A stretch of 64,000 nucleotides of DNA from Streptomyces zingiberis (GCF_012034935.1 NZ_JAATEN010000006.1:279306-343305); one strand, 5' to 3'; positions 8,051-17,190 are shown, numbered from the stretch's first letter. The notes: generated by a model not told the origin, from the sequence alone. Program-made: numbers and translations.

Positions 8051-8250
8051 CGCAGAAGCCGAGAGAAGCCGGCTGAAGACGGCACAAGCCGGTGTAAGTC
8101 GGTGGAAGGCTGTGGAATGCCGCGGAAGACCGTGGAATCCCAGGGAAAACCGGGATACCGGAAACCCGCAGGACACGGCGGACCACGGTGGAACTCGGCA
8201 GAACCCGATGGAACCCGATGGAATCCGATGGAACCCGACGGAAGGAGCCT
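8051..8250 (+). repeat. About 20 imperfect 10-bp phased repeats (GAA-centred)
   Basis: Nearly every 10-bp block carries a GAA trinucleotide at the same phase. Blocks from 8051 to about 8150 have GAAG/GAAT at block positions 5-8. After one 4-nt phase slip, blocks from 8161 to 8240 begin with GAA or GGA. The last units, CCGATGGAAC-type, are almost perfect. Period 10 is not a multiple of 3, so the array is not a coding repeat. It fills most of the spacer between the divergent lipoprotein and MgtE-like genes and ends at the ribosome site of the latter. Confidence 0.85.
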
Positions 8251-8253
8251 GCC

Positions 8254-9540
8254 ATGGCGTCGTCCACGCCACGGGTCTTCGTCTCGCACCTCGCCGGGGT
8301 GCCGGTCTTCGACCCGGCCGGCGACCAGGTGGGGCGGGTCCGGGACCTCGTCGCCATGCTGCGGGTCGGGAACCGCCCGCCACGGCTGGTCGGTCTGGTC
8401 GTCGAGGTGGTCAGCCGGCGGCGGATCTTCATCCCGATGACGCGGGTGACGGGGGTCGAGTCGGGCCAGGTGATCACGACCGGCGTGGTCAACATGCGCC
8501 GCTTCGAGCAGCGGGAGACGGAGACCCTGGTCCTCGGGGAGCTGCTCGACCGGCGGGTGCGCCTGGTGGAGACGGGCGAGGACGTGACGGTGCTGGACGT
8601 GGGCATCATCCAGCTCCCGGCGCGCCGCGACTGGGAGATCGACAAGGTCTTCCTCCGCCGGGGCCGGGGCGGCCCGCTCCGGCGGCGCGGCGAGACGCTG
8701 ACCGTCGACTGGTCGGCCGTCACCGGCTTCTCCCTGGAGGAGCACGGGCAGGGCGCCGCCAACCTGCTGGCCACCTTCGAACAGCTGCGCGCCGCGGACC
8801 TGGCCAACGTCCTCCACCACCTCTCCCCCAAGCGCCGGGCGGAGGTCGCCGCGGCGCTCGACGACGACCGGCTCGCCGACATCCTGGAGGAACTCCCCGA
8901 GGACGACCGGGTGGAGATCCTCGGCAAGCTCCAGGAGGAGCGCGCCGCCGACGTCCTGGAGGCCATGGACCCGGACGACGCCGCGGACCTCCTCTCCGAG
9001 CTGCCCGAGGAGGACCGGGACCGGCTGCTGGAGCTGATGCGCCCGCAAGAGGCGGCCGGCGTCCGCCGGCTGATGTCCTACGAGGAGCACACGGCGGGCG
9101 GCCTGATGACCACCGAGCCCATCGTGCTCCGCCCGGACGCCACCGTCGCCCAGGCGCTCGCCCGGGTCCGCGTCCAGGACCTCTCCCCCGCCCTGGCCGC
9201 CCAGGTGTACGTCACGCGCCCGCCGGACGAGACGCCCACCGGCAAGTTCCTCGGGACCGTGCACTTCCAGCGGCTGCTCCGGGACCCGCCGTTCACGCTG
9301 GTCGGCGCGATCGTCGACCGGGACCTCCAGCCGCTGCGCCCCGGGACGCCCCTGCCCGAGGTCACCAGCTTTCTCGCCACCTACAACCTGGTCGCCGCCC
9401 CGGTGGTCGACGAGAGCGGTTCCCTGCTGGGCGCCGTCACCGTGGACGACGTCCTCGACCATCTGCTGCCGGAGGACTGGCGGCAGCGGGAGTTCGAGGG
9501 CCCGGTGGGCGTGCGGACCATGCCCGGAGGAGCCTCATGA
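8254..9540 (+). CDS. MgtE-like intracellular sensor (PRC barrels + MgtE_N + CBS), no channel
   Basis: 428 residues, ATG with GAAGGAG 6 nt upstream. Order: two PRC-barrel-like segments (about 1-150, with GDQVGRVRDLVAML and VLDVGIIQLPARRDWEIDKVFLRR); a superhelical MgtE_N domain (about 165-285, repeated LSPKRRAEVAAALDDDRLADILEELPEDDRVEIL units); then paired CBS motifs (about 285-415, with GGLMTTEPIVL and LVAAPVVDESGSLLGAVTVDDVLDHLLPEDW). These are the Mg2+-sensing cytosolic parts of MgtE channels, but no membrane helices follow. Its stop overlaps the DUF1003 start (ATGA), so the two are translationally coupled. A regulatory role in divalent metal handling is inferred. Confidence 0.9.
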   Translation: MASSTPRVFVSHLAGVPVFDPAGDQVGRVRDLVAMLRVGNRPPRLVGLVVEVVSRRRIFIPMTRVTGVESGQVITTGVVNMRRFEQRETETLVLGELLDRRVRLVETGEDVTVLDVGIIQLPARRDWEIDKVFLRRGRGGPLRRRGETLTVDWSAVTGFSLEEHGQGAANLLATFEQLRAADLANVLHHLSPKRRAEVAAALDDDRLADILEELPEDDRVEILGKLQEERAADVLEAMDPDDAADLLSELPEEDRDRLLELMRPQEAAGVRRLMSYEEHTAGGLMTTEPIVLRPDATVAQALARVRVQDLSPALAAQVYVTRPPDETPTGKFLGTVHFQRLLRDPPFTLVGAIVDRDLQPLRPGTPLPEVTSFLATYNLVAAPVVDESGSLLGAVTVDDVLDHLLPEDWRQREFEGPVGVRTMPGGAS

Positions 9541-10046
9541 GCACCACCACCGAACGGACCCGCCTGGACCAGCCGCGGGCGCCCCGGCGCAGCCTGCTGC
9601 CCGAGTACGACCCCGAGGCGTTCGGCCGGGTCTCCGAGAGGATCGCCCGGTTCCTGGGCACCGGCCGGTTCATCGTCTGGATGACGGTGGTCATCATCCT
9701 CTGGGTGGTGTGGAACACCACGGCGCCGGCGCATCTGCGGTTCGACCGCTACCCCTTCATCTTCCTGACGCTGGCGCTCTCCCTCCAGGCCTCCTACGCG
9801 GCGCCGCTGATCCTGCTCGCCCAGAACCGGCAGGACGACCGCGACCGGGTCAACCTCGAACAGGACCGCAAGCAGAACGAGCGCAGCATCGCCGACACGG
9901 AGTACCTGACCCGGGAGATCGCCGCCCTGCGGCTGGGCCTCGGCGAGGTCGCCACCCGGGACTGGATCCGCTCCGAGTTCCAGGACCTCCTCAAGGAGAT
10001 GGAGGACCGCCGGCTCGCCGCCGAACCCTCCGGCGAGAGCCGCTGA
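9537..10046 (+). CDS. DUF1003 domain membrane protein
   Basis: A 169-residue protein with the DUF1003 pattern: an N-terminal amphipathic stretch ending ERIARFLGTGRFIVW, a first membrane helix (IVWMTVVIILWVVWN), a short loop with FDRYPFIFL, and a second helix LTLALSLQASYAAPLILL followed by AQNRQDDRDR. The charged C-terminal tail is coiled-coil-like. Function of the family is unknown. Its ATG overlaps the MgtE-like stop by 4 nt, with GGAGG upstream inside that gene. The partnership suggests a membrane element for the soluble magnesium sensor. Confidence 0.93.
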   Translation: MSTTTERTRLDQPRAPRRSLLPEYDPEAFGRVSERIARFLGTGRFIVWMTVVIILWVVWNTTAPAHLRFDRYPFIFLTLALSLQASYAAPLILLAQNRQDDRDRVNLEQDRKQNERSIADTEYLTREIAALRLGLGEVATRDWIRSEFQDLLKEMEDRRLAAEPSGESR

Positions 10047-10166
10047 CCCGGCACCGCCGGCCTTCCGGCGGAGCCCCCCGCGGGCCCTTCCCGCGGGTCG
10101 TGAGGGCCGCCGCGACCCCGCGCCGGACGGCCCGGCCCGCCCGTCCCGGCGCCGCGGCGGGCGCCG

Positions 10167-10172
10167 TACCAT
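10167..10172 (+). promoter_or_regulatory. -10 hexamer TACCAT of a likely leaderless promoter
   Basis: TACCAT followed by exactly 7 nt and the ATG of mrp at 10180, with no Shine-Dalgarno sequence between them. Confidence 0.5.
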
Positions 10173-10179
10173 CGACGGT

Positions 10180-11340
10180 ATGGCTACCGACACTCCCCCC
10201 GTACCGCCGCCCTCGAAGGACGCGGTCCACGCCGCCCTCGCGACGGTGAACGACCCGGAGATCCACCGCCCCATCACCGATCTCGGGATGGTCAAGTCGG
10301 TGGAGATCGACGCCGGGGGGTCGGTCGCGGTCGTCGTGTACCTGACGGTGGCCGGCTGCCCGATGCGGGACACGATCACGCGTGACGTCACCGCGGCCGT
10401 CTCCGCCGTCGAGGGCGTCACGGGGGTCACCGTCGAGCTCGACGTCATGTCCGACGAGCAGCGCCGGGAACTGGCCACCGCGCTCCGCGGCGGCAAGGCC
10501 GAGCGCGAGGTGCCGTTCGCCAAGCCGGGCTCGCTGACCCGGGTCTACGCGGTGGCCTCCGGCAAGGGCGGCGTCGGCAAGTCCTCGGTGACGGTCAACC
10601 TCGCCGCGGCGATGGCCGCCGACGGGCTGAAGGTCGGGGTCGTCGACGCCGACATCTACGGCCACTCGGTGCCCCGGATGCTCGGTGCGGACGGCCGTCC
10701 CACCCAGGTCGAGGACATGATCATGCCGCCCTCGGCGAACGGCGTGAAGGTCATCTCGATCGGCATGTTCACCCCGGGCAACGCCCCCGTGGTGTGGCGC
10801 GGGCCCATGCTGCACCGCGCGCTCCAGCAGTTCCTGTCCGACGTCTTCTGGGGCGACCTCGACGTCCTCCTGCTCGACCTGCCACCGGGCACCGGGGACA
10901 TCGCGATCTCCGTGGCCCAGCTCGTGCCGGGCGCGGAGATCCTCGTGGTCACCACCCCGCAGCAGGCGGCGGCCGAGGTCGCGGAGCGGGCCGGCTCCAT
11001 CGCCGTCCAGACGCACCAGAAGATCGTCGGCGTGGTGGAGAACATGTCGGGCATGCCGTGCCCGCACTGCGGGGACATGGTGGACGTCTTCGGCAGCGGC
11101 GGCGGCGAGCGGGTCGCCGAGGGGCTGACCCGGACCACCGGCGCCCATGTGCCCGTGCTCGGCGCCATCCCGATCGACCTGCGGCTCCGCGAGGGCGGGG
11201 ACGAGGGGCGGCCCGTGGTGCTCAGCGACCCGGACTCCCCCGCGGGCAGCGCGCTCCGCGCCATCGCGGGCAAGCTCGGCGGCCGCCGGCGCGGGCTGTC
11301 GGGGATGTCGCTCGGGATCACCCCGCGGAACAAGTTCTGA
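10180..11340 (+). CDS. mrp: Mrp/NBP35 family iron-sulfur carrier ATPase
   Basis: A 386-residue protein with an N-terminal MIP18/DUF59 domain (about 10-95, NDPEIHRPITDLGMV) and a C-terminal SIMIBI P-loop ATPase. The deviant Walker A GKGGVGKS is at 128-135, followed by DADIYGHSVPRMLG, switch-region DLPPGTGD and the CPHC pair (GMPCPHCGD) used to bridge a Fe-S cluster at the dimer interface. Mrp/ApbC proteins deliver Fe-S clusters to apoproteins in the cytoplasm. Length matches actinobacterial Mrp. It seems to be transcribed alone. Confidence 0.96.
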   Translation: MATDTPPVPPPSKDAVHAALATVNDPEIHRPITDLGMVKSVEIDAGGSVAVVVYLTVAGCPMRDTITRDVTAAVSAVEGVTGVTVELDVMSDEQRRELATALRGGKAEREVPFAKPGSLTRVYAVASGKGGVGKSSVTVNLAAAMAADGLKVGVVDADIYGHSVPRMLGADGRPTQVEDMIMPPSANGVKVISIGMFTPGNAPVVWRGPMLHRALQQFLSDVFWGDLDVLLLDLPPGTGDIAISVAQLVPGAEILVVTTPQQAAAEVAERAGSIAVQTHQKIVGVVENMSGMPCPHCGDMVDVFGSGGGERVAEGLTRTTGAHVPVLGAIPIDLRLREGGDEGRPVVLSDPDSPAGSALRAIAGKLGGRRRGLSGMSLGITPRNKF

Positions 11341-11623
11341 GCCACGCGCCGGGCGGGCCGGATACCGGGCCGGCCCGGCGCCGGGGGCGCCCCGCCGGGC
11401 CGGGGCCGGCCTGAGCGGGGTCCCGCGGCCTGACCCCGTCACGGCCGTCACGGCCGGCACGGGGCCGGCGCCGGTTCGGGCGAGGCGAGGGAGCGGCCGG
11501 GGAGCCGCACCGGGTGCGAGACGTGCACGGAAGGCGAGGCTCGCGGCTCCCACCCCGGCCGGGCGGACCGGCCCGCCGCCGATGCGGTCCCGGCCGGGCC
11601 CCGCCGCACGCCGCGGCGACCGG

Positions 11624-12310
11624 TCAGCGGGCGTAGGCGGTGAGGTCGCCGATCACCGAGAAGCCGAGGCCGTAGGCGCTCATGCCGCGCCCGTAGGCGC
11701 CCAGGAGCACGCCGTCCGGCGCGCGGCCGGCCAGCACCCAGCCGTACTCGGACTCGCGGTAGTGGAAGGGCACCAGGGTCCCGTCCACCGGCAGGGAGAG
11801 CACCGACCAGGCGGGGCCCTCCAGATCGTCGGCCAGCTCCCAGGCCAGCGCGGTCTGCTGTTCCAGCCAGTCGTCGCGGAGGGAGTGCTCCATCTGGTTC
11901 GGCCAGGTGCGGGAGAGCAGCCCCGAGCCGGCGAGCCAGGCGGCCGAGGAGACCGAGCTGGCCTCCAGGGTGCCGGTGCCGTCGGCGCTGCTCCGCACGG
12001 GGCGGTCGGCGACGGTCACCACGACGGTGAAGCGCGGTTCGGACCCCTCCGCCTCGGTGCCCGCGTAGGACGGGACCTCACCGTGCCCGGTGGAGCCGTG
12101 CTCGACGGTGCCGTCGGCGGCGGTGCCCACCCGGCACAGCCAGCGGGGGCCGGTGAACGCCGCGTCGAGCCCGTACCAGGGGAAGTCGGCCCGCAGATAG
12201 CCCTCCGCCGCCGGATCGCCCGCGAGCGCGTCCGGGGCCGTTCCGCCCGGTGGTCCGGGGCTCGGCTCCTGGGGCGCCTCCTGCGTCCCGGTCACACCGG
12301 TGGTCTCCAT
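11624..12310 (-). CDS. Conserved hypothetical protein next to tatB
   Basis: 228 residues; ATG with GAGGAGG about 10 nt upstream. A Pro/Gly-rich N-terminus (about 40 residues) precedes a globular region with repeated aromatic motifs (FPWYGLDAAFTGPRWLCRVG; YRESEYGWVLAGRAPDGVLLGAYGRGMSAYGLGF). No signal peptide, membrane segment or known catalytic motif is seen. The gene is downstream of tatB on the same strand, 122 nt away. I do not recognise a function. Its GC3 and codon pattern are those of a genuine gene. Confidence 0.82.
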   Translation of the reverse strand: METTGVTGTQEAPQEPSPGPPGGTAPDALAGDPAAEGYLRADFPWYGLDAAFTGPRWLCRVGTAADGTVEHGSTGHGEVPSYAGTEAEGSEPRFTVVVTVADRPVRSSADGTGTLEASSVSSAAWLAGSGLLSRTWPNQMEHSLRDDWLEQQTALAWELADDLEGPAWSVLSLPVDGTLVPFHYRESEYGWVLAGRAPDGVLLGAYGRGMSAYGLGFSVIGDLTAYAR

Positions 12311-12432
12311 CTGCGCGGTGCCTCCTCGTTACCCCGTCGCCGTCCCGTCCCCGGGGAGCGGTCCGCCCGGGGACGACCCCGGACACTGGGAGGATAACCA
12401 CACCGGTCGGCGCGTTCGGACATATGGCTGGT

Positions 12433-12915
12433 TCAGGTGGCGTCCACGTCGTACGGCGGACGCTCACCGGGCGCCAGCCGGTCGGGCTTGCGCAGCGGGT
12501 CGGAGCCGCCGCCCGCGCCGTCCGGCGTCTTGTCGAAGGAGACCCGGGACCCGCTCCCCGTGAGGGGGGAGCCTCCGTCGGAGCCGCTGTCCCGGCCGTT
12601 GACGGCGTCCGCCACCTCGTTCATCTCCTTGCGGAGGTCGAAGCTGCTGCGCAGCTCCTTGACGCCGAGGTCGTCGTTCTCCAGGAGCTGCTTGCGGACG
12701 AAGGTCTTGGGGTTGAGGTCCTCGAACTCGAAGTCCTTGAACTCCGGGCCGAGTTCGTTGCGGATGTCCGCCTTGGCGTTCTCGGAGAAGTCACGGATCT
12801 TGCGGATGAAGGCCGAGACGTCCTGTATGACCTTGGGCAGCTTGTCCGGGCCGAAGATGAGCACCGCGAGGATCACCAGCGTCACGAGCTCCAGCGCGCC
12901 TATGTCGTTGAACAC
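12433..12915 (-). CDS. tatB: Twin-arginine translocase subunit TatB
   Basis: 160 residues beginning FNDIGALELVTLVILAVLIFGPDKLPKVIQDV. The sequence has an N-terminal membrane helix, the conserved FGP hinge and an amphipathic helix, as in TatA/B. The long charged C-terminus (about 100 residues) and the GALEL start favour TatB over TatA. It forms the TatBC receptor for folded twin-arginine precursors at the membrane. Start GTG with GGAG 8 nt upstream. Placement below sigE-rseA-htrA is the same as Rv1221-Rv1224 of M. tuberculosis (recalled), which supports the assignment. Confidence 0.95.
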   Translation of the reverse strand: MFNDIGALELVTLVILAVLIFGPDKLPKVIQDVSAFIRKIRDFSENAKADIRNELGPEFKDFEFEDLNPKTFVRKQLLENDDLGVKELRSSFDLRKEMNEVADAVNGRDSGSDGGSPLTGSGSRVSFDKTPDGAGGGSDPLRKPDRLAPGERPPYDVDAT

Positions 12916-13403
12916 CGTGTGGCTCCTCGATACGTCCGGCGGCCCGGGGGTGGATGAGGTCTCCCCCGCCGGCGGTGCCGACGAGGTGGTCGGGCCCGCT
13001 CCACGGTACCCGGCACCCCCCGGTGGGCGGTACCGCCCCTGACCACCGGGGACGGGCGCGCGCGTGCCCGGCGCGCGGACCCCGGGCCGGGACCTCCGGT
13101 GCCGTGCGGGGAGGCGGTCGCGCGGCGGACGGCCACCGCGCCACCCCGGCCGGCCCCGCCGTTCCGGAGCGTTTCCGGGGGCGGTCCCACGGCGCGTGTC
13201 CTCCTACCGTGAGGCGGGGCCGGTGCGACGGGCGGAGCCTGGCCGCGACGGGCCTGAGGCGGGCCGCGACGGGCCGGGGGCGGGCCATGACGGGCGGCCG
13301 GCGCCGTGGAGGCCACTGCCCGCGTGCTCCCGCTCACATGCCCCGCTCGCCCGCGTCACCGCCGATCACCCCCGGGGCTCCGCCCCGCGCCGCCGCCGGG
13401 GCC
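12916..13403. other. Intergenic region between htrA and tatB with 20-21-bp repeats
   Basis: 488 nt with no gene I can support. Four imperfect copies of a GCGACGGGCC-type unit lie at about 13224, 13244, 13265 and 13286, spaced 20-21 bp. The minus-strand promoter of tatB should lie in the lower half, but no convincing -10 is seen. Confidence 0.5.
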
Positions 13404-15044
13404 TTACTCGCCGTCGCTCGCCGAGCCGAGGGTCAGATTCAGGGTGCGCTCCCGGCCCTTCCGTTCCAGGGTGAGCTCCAGCTGGTCACCCGGCCGGTGG
13501 GAGCGGATCTTCACGATCAGCTCCTCCCCGTTCCGCACCCGGGCGCCGTTCACCTCGGTGATCACGTCGCCGGCGCGGATACCGGCCCGGTCGCCGGGCC
13601 CGTCCGGGGTGACCGCGGGGTGGGCCTCGGAGTCGGCGCCCACCCGGGCGCCCGTGCCGGTGTAGCGCATGTCCAGGGTGACGCCTATCACGGGATGGGT
13701 CGCCCGGCCGGTGTTGATGAGTTCCTCGGCCACCCGCTTGCCCTGGTTGACGGGGATGGCGAAGCCGAGCCCGATGGACCCGCCCCGGCCGTCGCCGAGC
13801 CCGGTCTCGTCGTCCGCGGCCCGGATCGCGCTGTTGATGCCGATCACCCGGCCCCGCAGGTCCATCAGCGGACCGCCGGAGTTGCCCGGGTTGATGGGGG
13901 CGTCGGTTTGCAGGGCGTCCACATAGCTGACATCGGTGCCGCTGTCCCGGCCTCCCCCGGAGGTGATCGGGCGCTCCTTGGCGCTGATGATGCCCGAGGT
14001 GACGGTGTTGGCCAGGTCGTAGGGGGCACCGATGGCCACCACCGGGTCCCCGACGCGTACGGAGTCGGAGTTGCCGAGCTTCAGCGGCTGCAACCCCCGT
14101 ACCCCGGAGACGCGCACCACCGCGAGGTCGTAGCCGCCGTCACGGCCGACGATCTCGGCCTCGGCGGTCTTCCCCCCGCTGAACGTCACCGTGATCTCCC
14201 CGCCGCCGGCGGCGGCCTGCACCACGTGGTTGTTGGTGAGGATGTGGCCACGGCGGTCGAGCACGAAACCGGTGCCGGTGCCTTCCGCGCCGCCACCGCG
14301 GACGTGGAAGGTCACCACCCCGGGCAGCGCGGCCTCGGCGATACCGGCGACGCTGCCCGCGGCCCGCGGCAGGTCGTCGGCGGGCGCCTGGTCCAGTTCG
14401 ACGTCCACCACCCCGGCGTTGCGCTCGACATACGCCCCGATGCCGCCGCCGATGCCGCCCGCCACGAGGGCCAGCAGCAGCGCGCCGGCCAGCAGCGCGG
14501 AGCGGGAGGGAGCGCGCCGCCGGGGGGCCGCCTCCAGGGGCACCAGCGGCGCGAACGCACCGCCCGGAGACGGGTGGGCGGTGTCCGGGGAACCGGGGGC
14601 GGGCGCGGCCCAGGGGTCGTAGCGCCCCCACTTGCCCCCCGGCTCCGCGCCCTGCGCGCCGGAGGAAGGAGCGCCGGACGGGAAGTCACCGGACGGAGTG
14701 TCGCCGGACGGGGAGTCCGTGGACGGGGAGTCCGTGGACGGGGAGTCCGTGGACGGGGAGTCCGTGGACGGGGAAGTGCCGGGCGGGCCCGGGTCGGCGG
14801 GCGGCGGGGCGGCGGGCGGCGGGGGCGGAGGTGAGGACGGCGGCGGGGGCGGAGGCGGCTGCGGCGGTACCGACGGGACCGGGCCGGGACCGGGACCGGC
14901 GTCGTCCGGCGCGTCGGCGGCCGGTCCCGGGGCCGGGCGGGACACCGCGCCACCACCGGGCACCGGGCCGCCGTCGGGTGCCGGGCCGCTCCGGGGCCGG
15001 CTCCACCACTGCGGCCGCGCTCCGGTGGCCTTCCCGTCGTCCAT
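13404..15044 (-). CDS. htrA: HtrA/DegP-family trypsin-like serine protease with PDZ domain
   Basis: 546 residues. A Pro/Gly/Ser-rich cytoplasmic N-terminus (1-180, with poly-Pro and SPSTD repeats) precedes one membrane helix (182-205). The S1C protease domain has the full triad: H273 (TNNHVV), D306 (YDLAVV) and S389 (GNSGGP). A PDZ domain follows (about 445-535, GDRAGIRAGDVITEVNG). It is a membrane-anchored envelope quality-control protease. Start ATG 15044 has GGGGAG upstream; longer frames add Arg/Pro shadow. It lies 247 nt downstream of the anti-sigma gene, matching the mycobacterial sigE-rseA-htrA-tatB order, where HtrA acts in envelope stress. Confidence 0.95.
   Translation of the reverse strand: MDDGKATGARPQWWSRPRSGPAPDGGPVPGGGAVSRPAPGPAADAPDDAGPGPGPVPSVPPQPPPPPPPSSPPPPPPAAPPPADPGPPGTSPSTDSPSTDSPSTDSPSTDSPSGDTPSGDFPSGAPSSGAQGAEPGGKWGRYDPWAAPAPGSPDTAHPSPGGAFAPLVPLEAAPRRRAPSRSALLAGALLLALVAGGIGGGIGAYVERNAGVVDVELDQAPADDLPRAAGSVAGIAEAALPGVVTFHVRGGGAEGTGTGFVLDRRGHILTNNHVVQAAAGGGEITVTFSGGKTAEAEIVGRDGGYDLAVVRVSGVRGLQPLKLGNSDSVRVGDPVVAIGAPYDLANTVTSGIISAKERPITSGGGRDSGTDVSYVDALQTDAPINPGNSGGPLMDLRGRVIGINSAIRAADDETGLGDGRGGSIGLGFAIPVNQGKRVAEELINTGRATHPVIGVTLDMRYTGTGARVGADSEAHPAVTPDGPGDRAGIRAGDVITEVNGARVRNGEELIVKIRSHRPGDQLELTLERKGRERTLNLTLGSASDGE
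14710..14769 (-). repeat. Four perfect 15-bp tandem repeats inside htrA
   Basis: Four consecutive identical 15-mers encode SPSTD pentapeptides (residues 91-110), followed by two diverged units (SPSGD, TPSGD). The repeat is in frame and lies in the disordered N-terminal region, so copy number can change without affecting the protease fold. Confidence 0.95.
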
Positions 15045-15291
15045 GCTCTCCCCAGCTCTCCCCACGGTCCGTTCGCGGGACGCGGGCCGCCCCGCACCCC
15101 TGGACCGCGCCCGCCGGGCGGTTCCCCGGGAAGGCCGCGGTCCACCCGGCGATTCAACCAGGTTCGCGCACGGCTCCGCAGGGCCGTCCACGGCGCGGCC
15201 GGAAGGCCCGAGGTCACAGGCGCATGAGCGGGCGGGCCCGGAGGCGGGCCTGAGGAAGGTACTACCGGGAGAACCGGGAGGCGGCGCCGGG

Positions 15292-16278
15292 TCAGCGGGC
15301 GGCGGGCGGCAGGAAGGCCGAGCCGGTGGAGCCGCCCGCGAGCGGCGCGGGCGGGTTCGCGGTGTCCGCGGGCGCCGACGGGGCGGTGAGGGCGGTAGGG
15401 GCGGGCGAGGAGGGCTCACCGGCCGGCGGAACGGTCAGGGCGCCGCCGCGGACGCTCGCGTCCGCGACGCTCCGTATCAGCGGTCCGAGGACGAAGTCCG
15501 CGGGCAGCAGGGGGAGTTGCGGGGACGGCGGCTGCTGCGGATGCGCCGTCGCGCCGGGGCCCGGCGAGGCCGGCCGGCCCGCCACCGCGGGCGGGGCGAC
15601 GGTGCCGGTCTCCCCGGCCCGCCCGTCCCGGACGGCGTAGGCGGTGAGGATCTCGCCGCCGCTCCCGGACCCGCCGGGGCGCCCCGCGGTGTTCTCGGGG
15701 GTGCGCGGCCCCTCGACGGCCGCCTCCAGCGGCAGGGTGGCACCGAGCGCGAACGCGGCGAGCGACACCGCTCCGGCGGCGGCGAAGGCGAACCGGCGGC
15801 TGCGCTGCGGCGCGGCGTGCGGTCCCGGGGCGGCGGTCACGGCGGGGGACGGCCGGCGCCCCATCTCGTGGATGCGGAAGCCGCTCTGCCGGCTGCCGCT
15901 CACGGCGGCGACGACCGCGTCGGCCTCCTCGGCGCGGCCCGGGAGCCATTCGACCGGGATGGGACGGCGCGCTCCCTGCCCCCGCCCGCCGGGGGAACCG
16001 GCCCGGTCGTGCGGGCCGGGGCCGTCCTCCCTGCCACCGTCGGCGGGGAGCCCCTGGAGCCGGGCGAGCAGCGCGGCCGGGGGCGGCGGGGGAGCCGCCT
16101 CGGCGAAGACGCTCTTGAGCCGCCGCTGGGCGTCGGCCTCGTCCCTGCACCGGTGGCAGGTGGCGAGGTGCGCCAGCACCCGCTCGCGCGTCTCGTGGCC
16201 GAGCTCCCCGTCCACGAGTGCGGCGAGACGGTCACCCAGATGCTGCTCCGCGGGGCTCGCGCCGCCCGATCCGGTCAC
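15292..16278 (-). CDS. Anti-sigma factor RseA-like (zinc-binding ZAS domain, membrane anchored)
   Basis: 328 residues. The N-terminal anti-sigma domain has the HxxxCxxC zinc motif at H37-C41-C44 (HLATCHRC), typical of ZAS proteins that hold ECF sigma factors. A single membrane helix lies near 162-188 ([20 protein letters not shown]), followed by a long extracytoplasmic Pro/Ala-rich tail of about 140 residues. The GTG start overlaps the sigE stop (GTGA), so the pair is translationally coupled. It is expected to sequester SigE until envelope stress. Longer than mycobacterial RseA because of the C-terminal tail. Confidence 0.92.
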   Translation of the reverse strand: MTGSGGASPAEQHLGDRLAALVDGELGHETRERVLAHLATCHRCRDEADAQRRLKSVFAEAAPPPPPAALLARLQGLPADGGREDGPGPHDRAGSPGGRGQGARRPIPVEWLPGRAEEADAVVAAVSGSRQSGFRIHEMGRRPSPAVTAAPGPHAAPQRSRRFAFAAAGAVSLAAFALGATLPLEAAVEGPRTPENTAGRPGGSGSGGEILTAYAVRDGRAGETGTVAPPAVAGRPASPGPGATAHPQQPPSPQLPLLPADFVLGPLIRSVADASVRGGALTVPPAGEPSSPAPTALTAPSAPADTANPPAPLAGGSTGSAFLPPAAR

Positions 16279-17099
16279 GCCGTCCCGACCTCTCCTCCGT
16301 GTTCGCTCCGGCCTCCGTCCCCGTCGCCCCCGCCCTGGGGGGACGCCACCGCGGCCAGCGAGCGCTGCTGCTCCGCGCGGGCGGCGGGGGACCGGTGGCG
16401 CAGGGCCTTGCGCAGGTGGGAACGGCCCCGGTGGATGCGGCTGCGCACGGTGCCGAGCTTCACGCCGAGGGTCGCCGCGATCTCCTCGTACGACAGCCCC
16501 TCGATGTCACAGAGCACCACGGCCGCGCGGAACTCCGGGGCCAGGGTGTCCAGCGCCTGCTGCACATCGGCGTCGAAGTGGGCGTCGTGGACGTGCTGCT
16601 GCGGGGAGGGCTCACGGCTGGGGAGCCGCTCCGCCGCGTCGTCACCGAGGGCGTCGAAGCGGATCCGCTGCCGGCGCCGGACCATGTCCAGGAAGAGATT
16701 GGTCGTGATCCGGTGGAGCCAGCCCTCGAAGGTGCCGGGGGTGTAGGTGGACAGCGAGCGGAAGACGCGGACGAAGACCTCCTGGGTGAGGTCCTCGGCG
16801 TCGTGCTGGTTGCCCGTGAGGCGGTAGGCGAGGCGGTAGACCCGCGCGCTGTGCGTGCTGACGATCTCCTCCCAGGTGGGAGGGGTCCACGCCGGGGACT
16901 CCCCCTCACCGAACGACGCCGTCGTGGAGAAGCTCGCGGTGGCGGTGGCGGTGGTGGAGTCGGCGGGGCGCGGACGGTCAGCGGTGTCGGTCACGGATTT
17001 CGGCTCGCCGGAGTTTCTGCGGAGGCGGCGGAGCACCCCCCGGTCACCGGCTGCCGCACCTCCCCTGGTGGCTCTGATGGTGTCCAGTGGAGTCCCCAC
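16275..17099 (-). CDS. sigE: ECF-type RNA polymerase sigma factor, SigE-like
   Basis: 274 residues with the chosen GTG 17099, which has GAGGTGA 5 nt upstream; an in-frame GTG at 17156 would add 19 residues but has no ribosome site. A variable N-terminal extension (about 80 residues) precedes sigma region 2 ([30 protein letters not shown], about 90-150). Region 4 ([49 protein letters not shown], about 205-255) carries the -35-recognition helix-turn-helix. Coupled to its anti-sigma gene. The neighbourhood equals mycobacterial sigE; in this genus the name SigE is also used for a different ECF factor, so the symbol denotes the Rv1221 orthologue. Confidence 0.93.
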   Translation of the reverse strand: MGTPLDTIRATRGGAAAGDRGVLRRLRRNSGEPKSVTDTADRPRPADSTTATATASFSTTASFGEGESPAWTPPTWEEIVSTHSARVYRLAYRLTGNQHDAEDLTQEVFVRVFRSLSTYTPGTFEGWLHRITTNLFLDMVRRRQRIRFDALGDDAAERLPSREPSPQQHVHDAHFDADVQQALDTLAPEFRAAVVLCDIEGLSYEEIAATLGVKLGTVRSRIHRGRSHLRKALRHRSPAARAEQQRSLAAVASPQGGGDGDGGRSEHGGEVGTA

Positions 17100-17190
17100 C
17101 CTAGTCACCTCGCCCGTTAGCTCCGGATAAGCATCCTTGACCCGTATATCGGTCACCGTCGTCCCGTTCCCATCTCTGTTCCCGCAGGGC

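Noticed and set aside
8051..8250. CRISPR array
   Set aside because: Units are 10 bp with no spacers and no cas genes.
8188..8253. 22-codon N-terminal extension of the MgtE-like gene
   Set aside because: It would translate the 10-bp repeats; the ATG at 8254 has an ideal GAAGGAG site.
16275..17156. Upstream GTG 17156 as sigE start
   Set aside because: No ribosome site and 19 unconserved residues; GTG 17099 has GAGGTGA at 5 nt.
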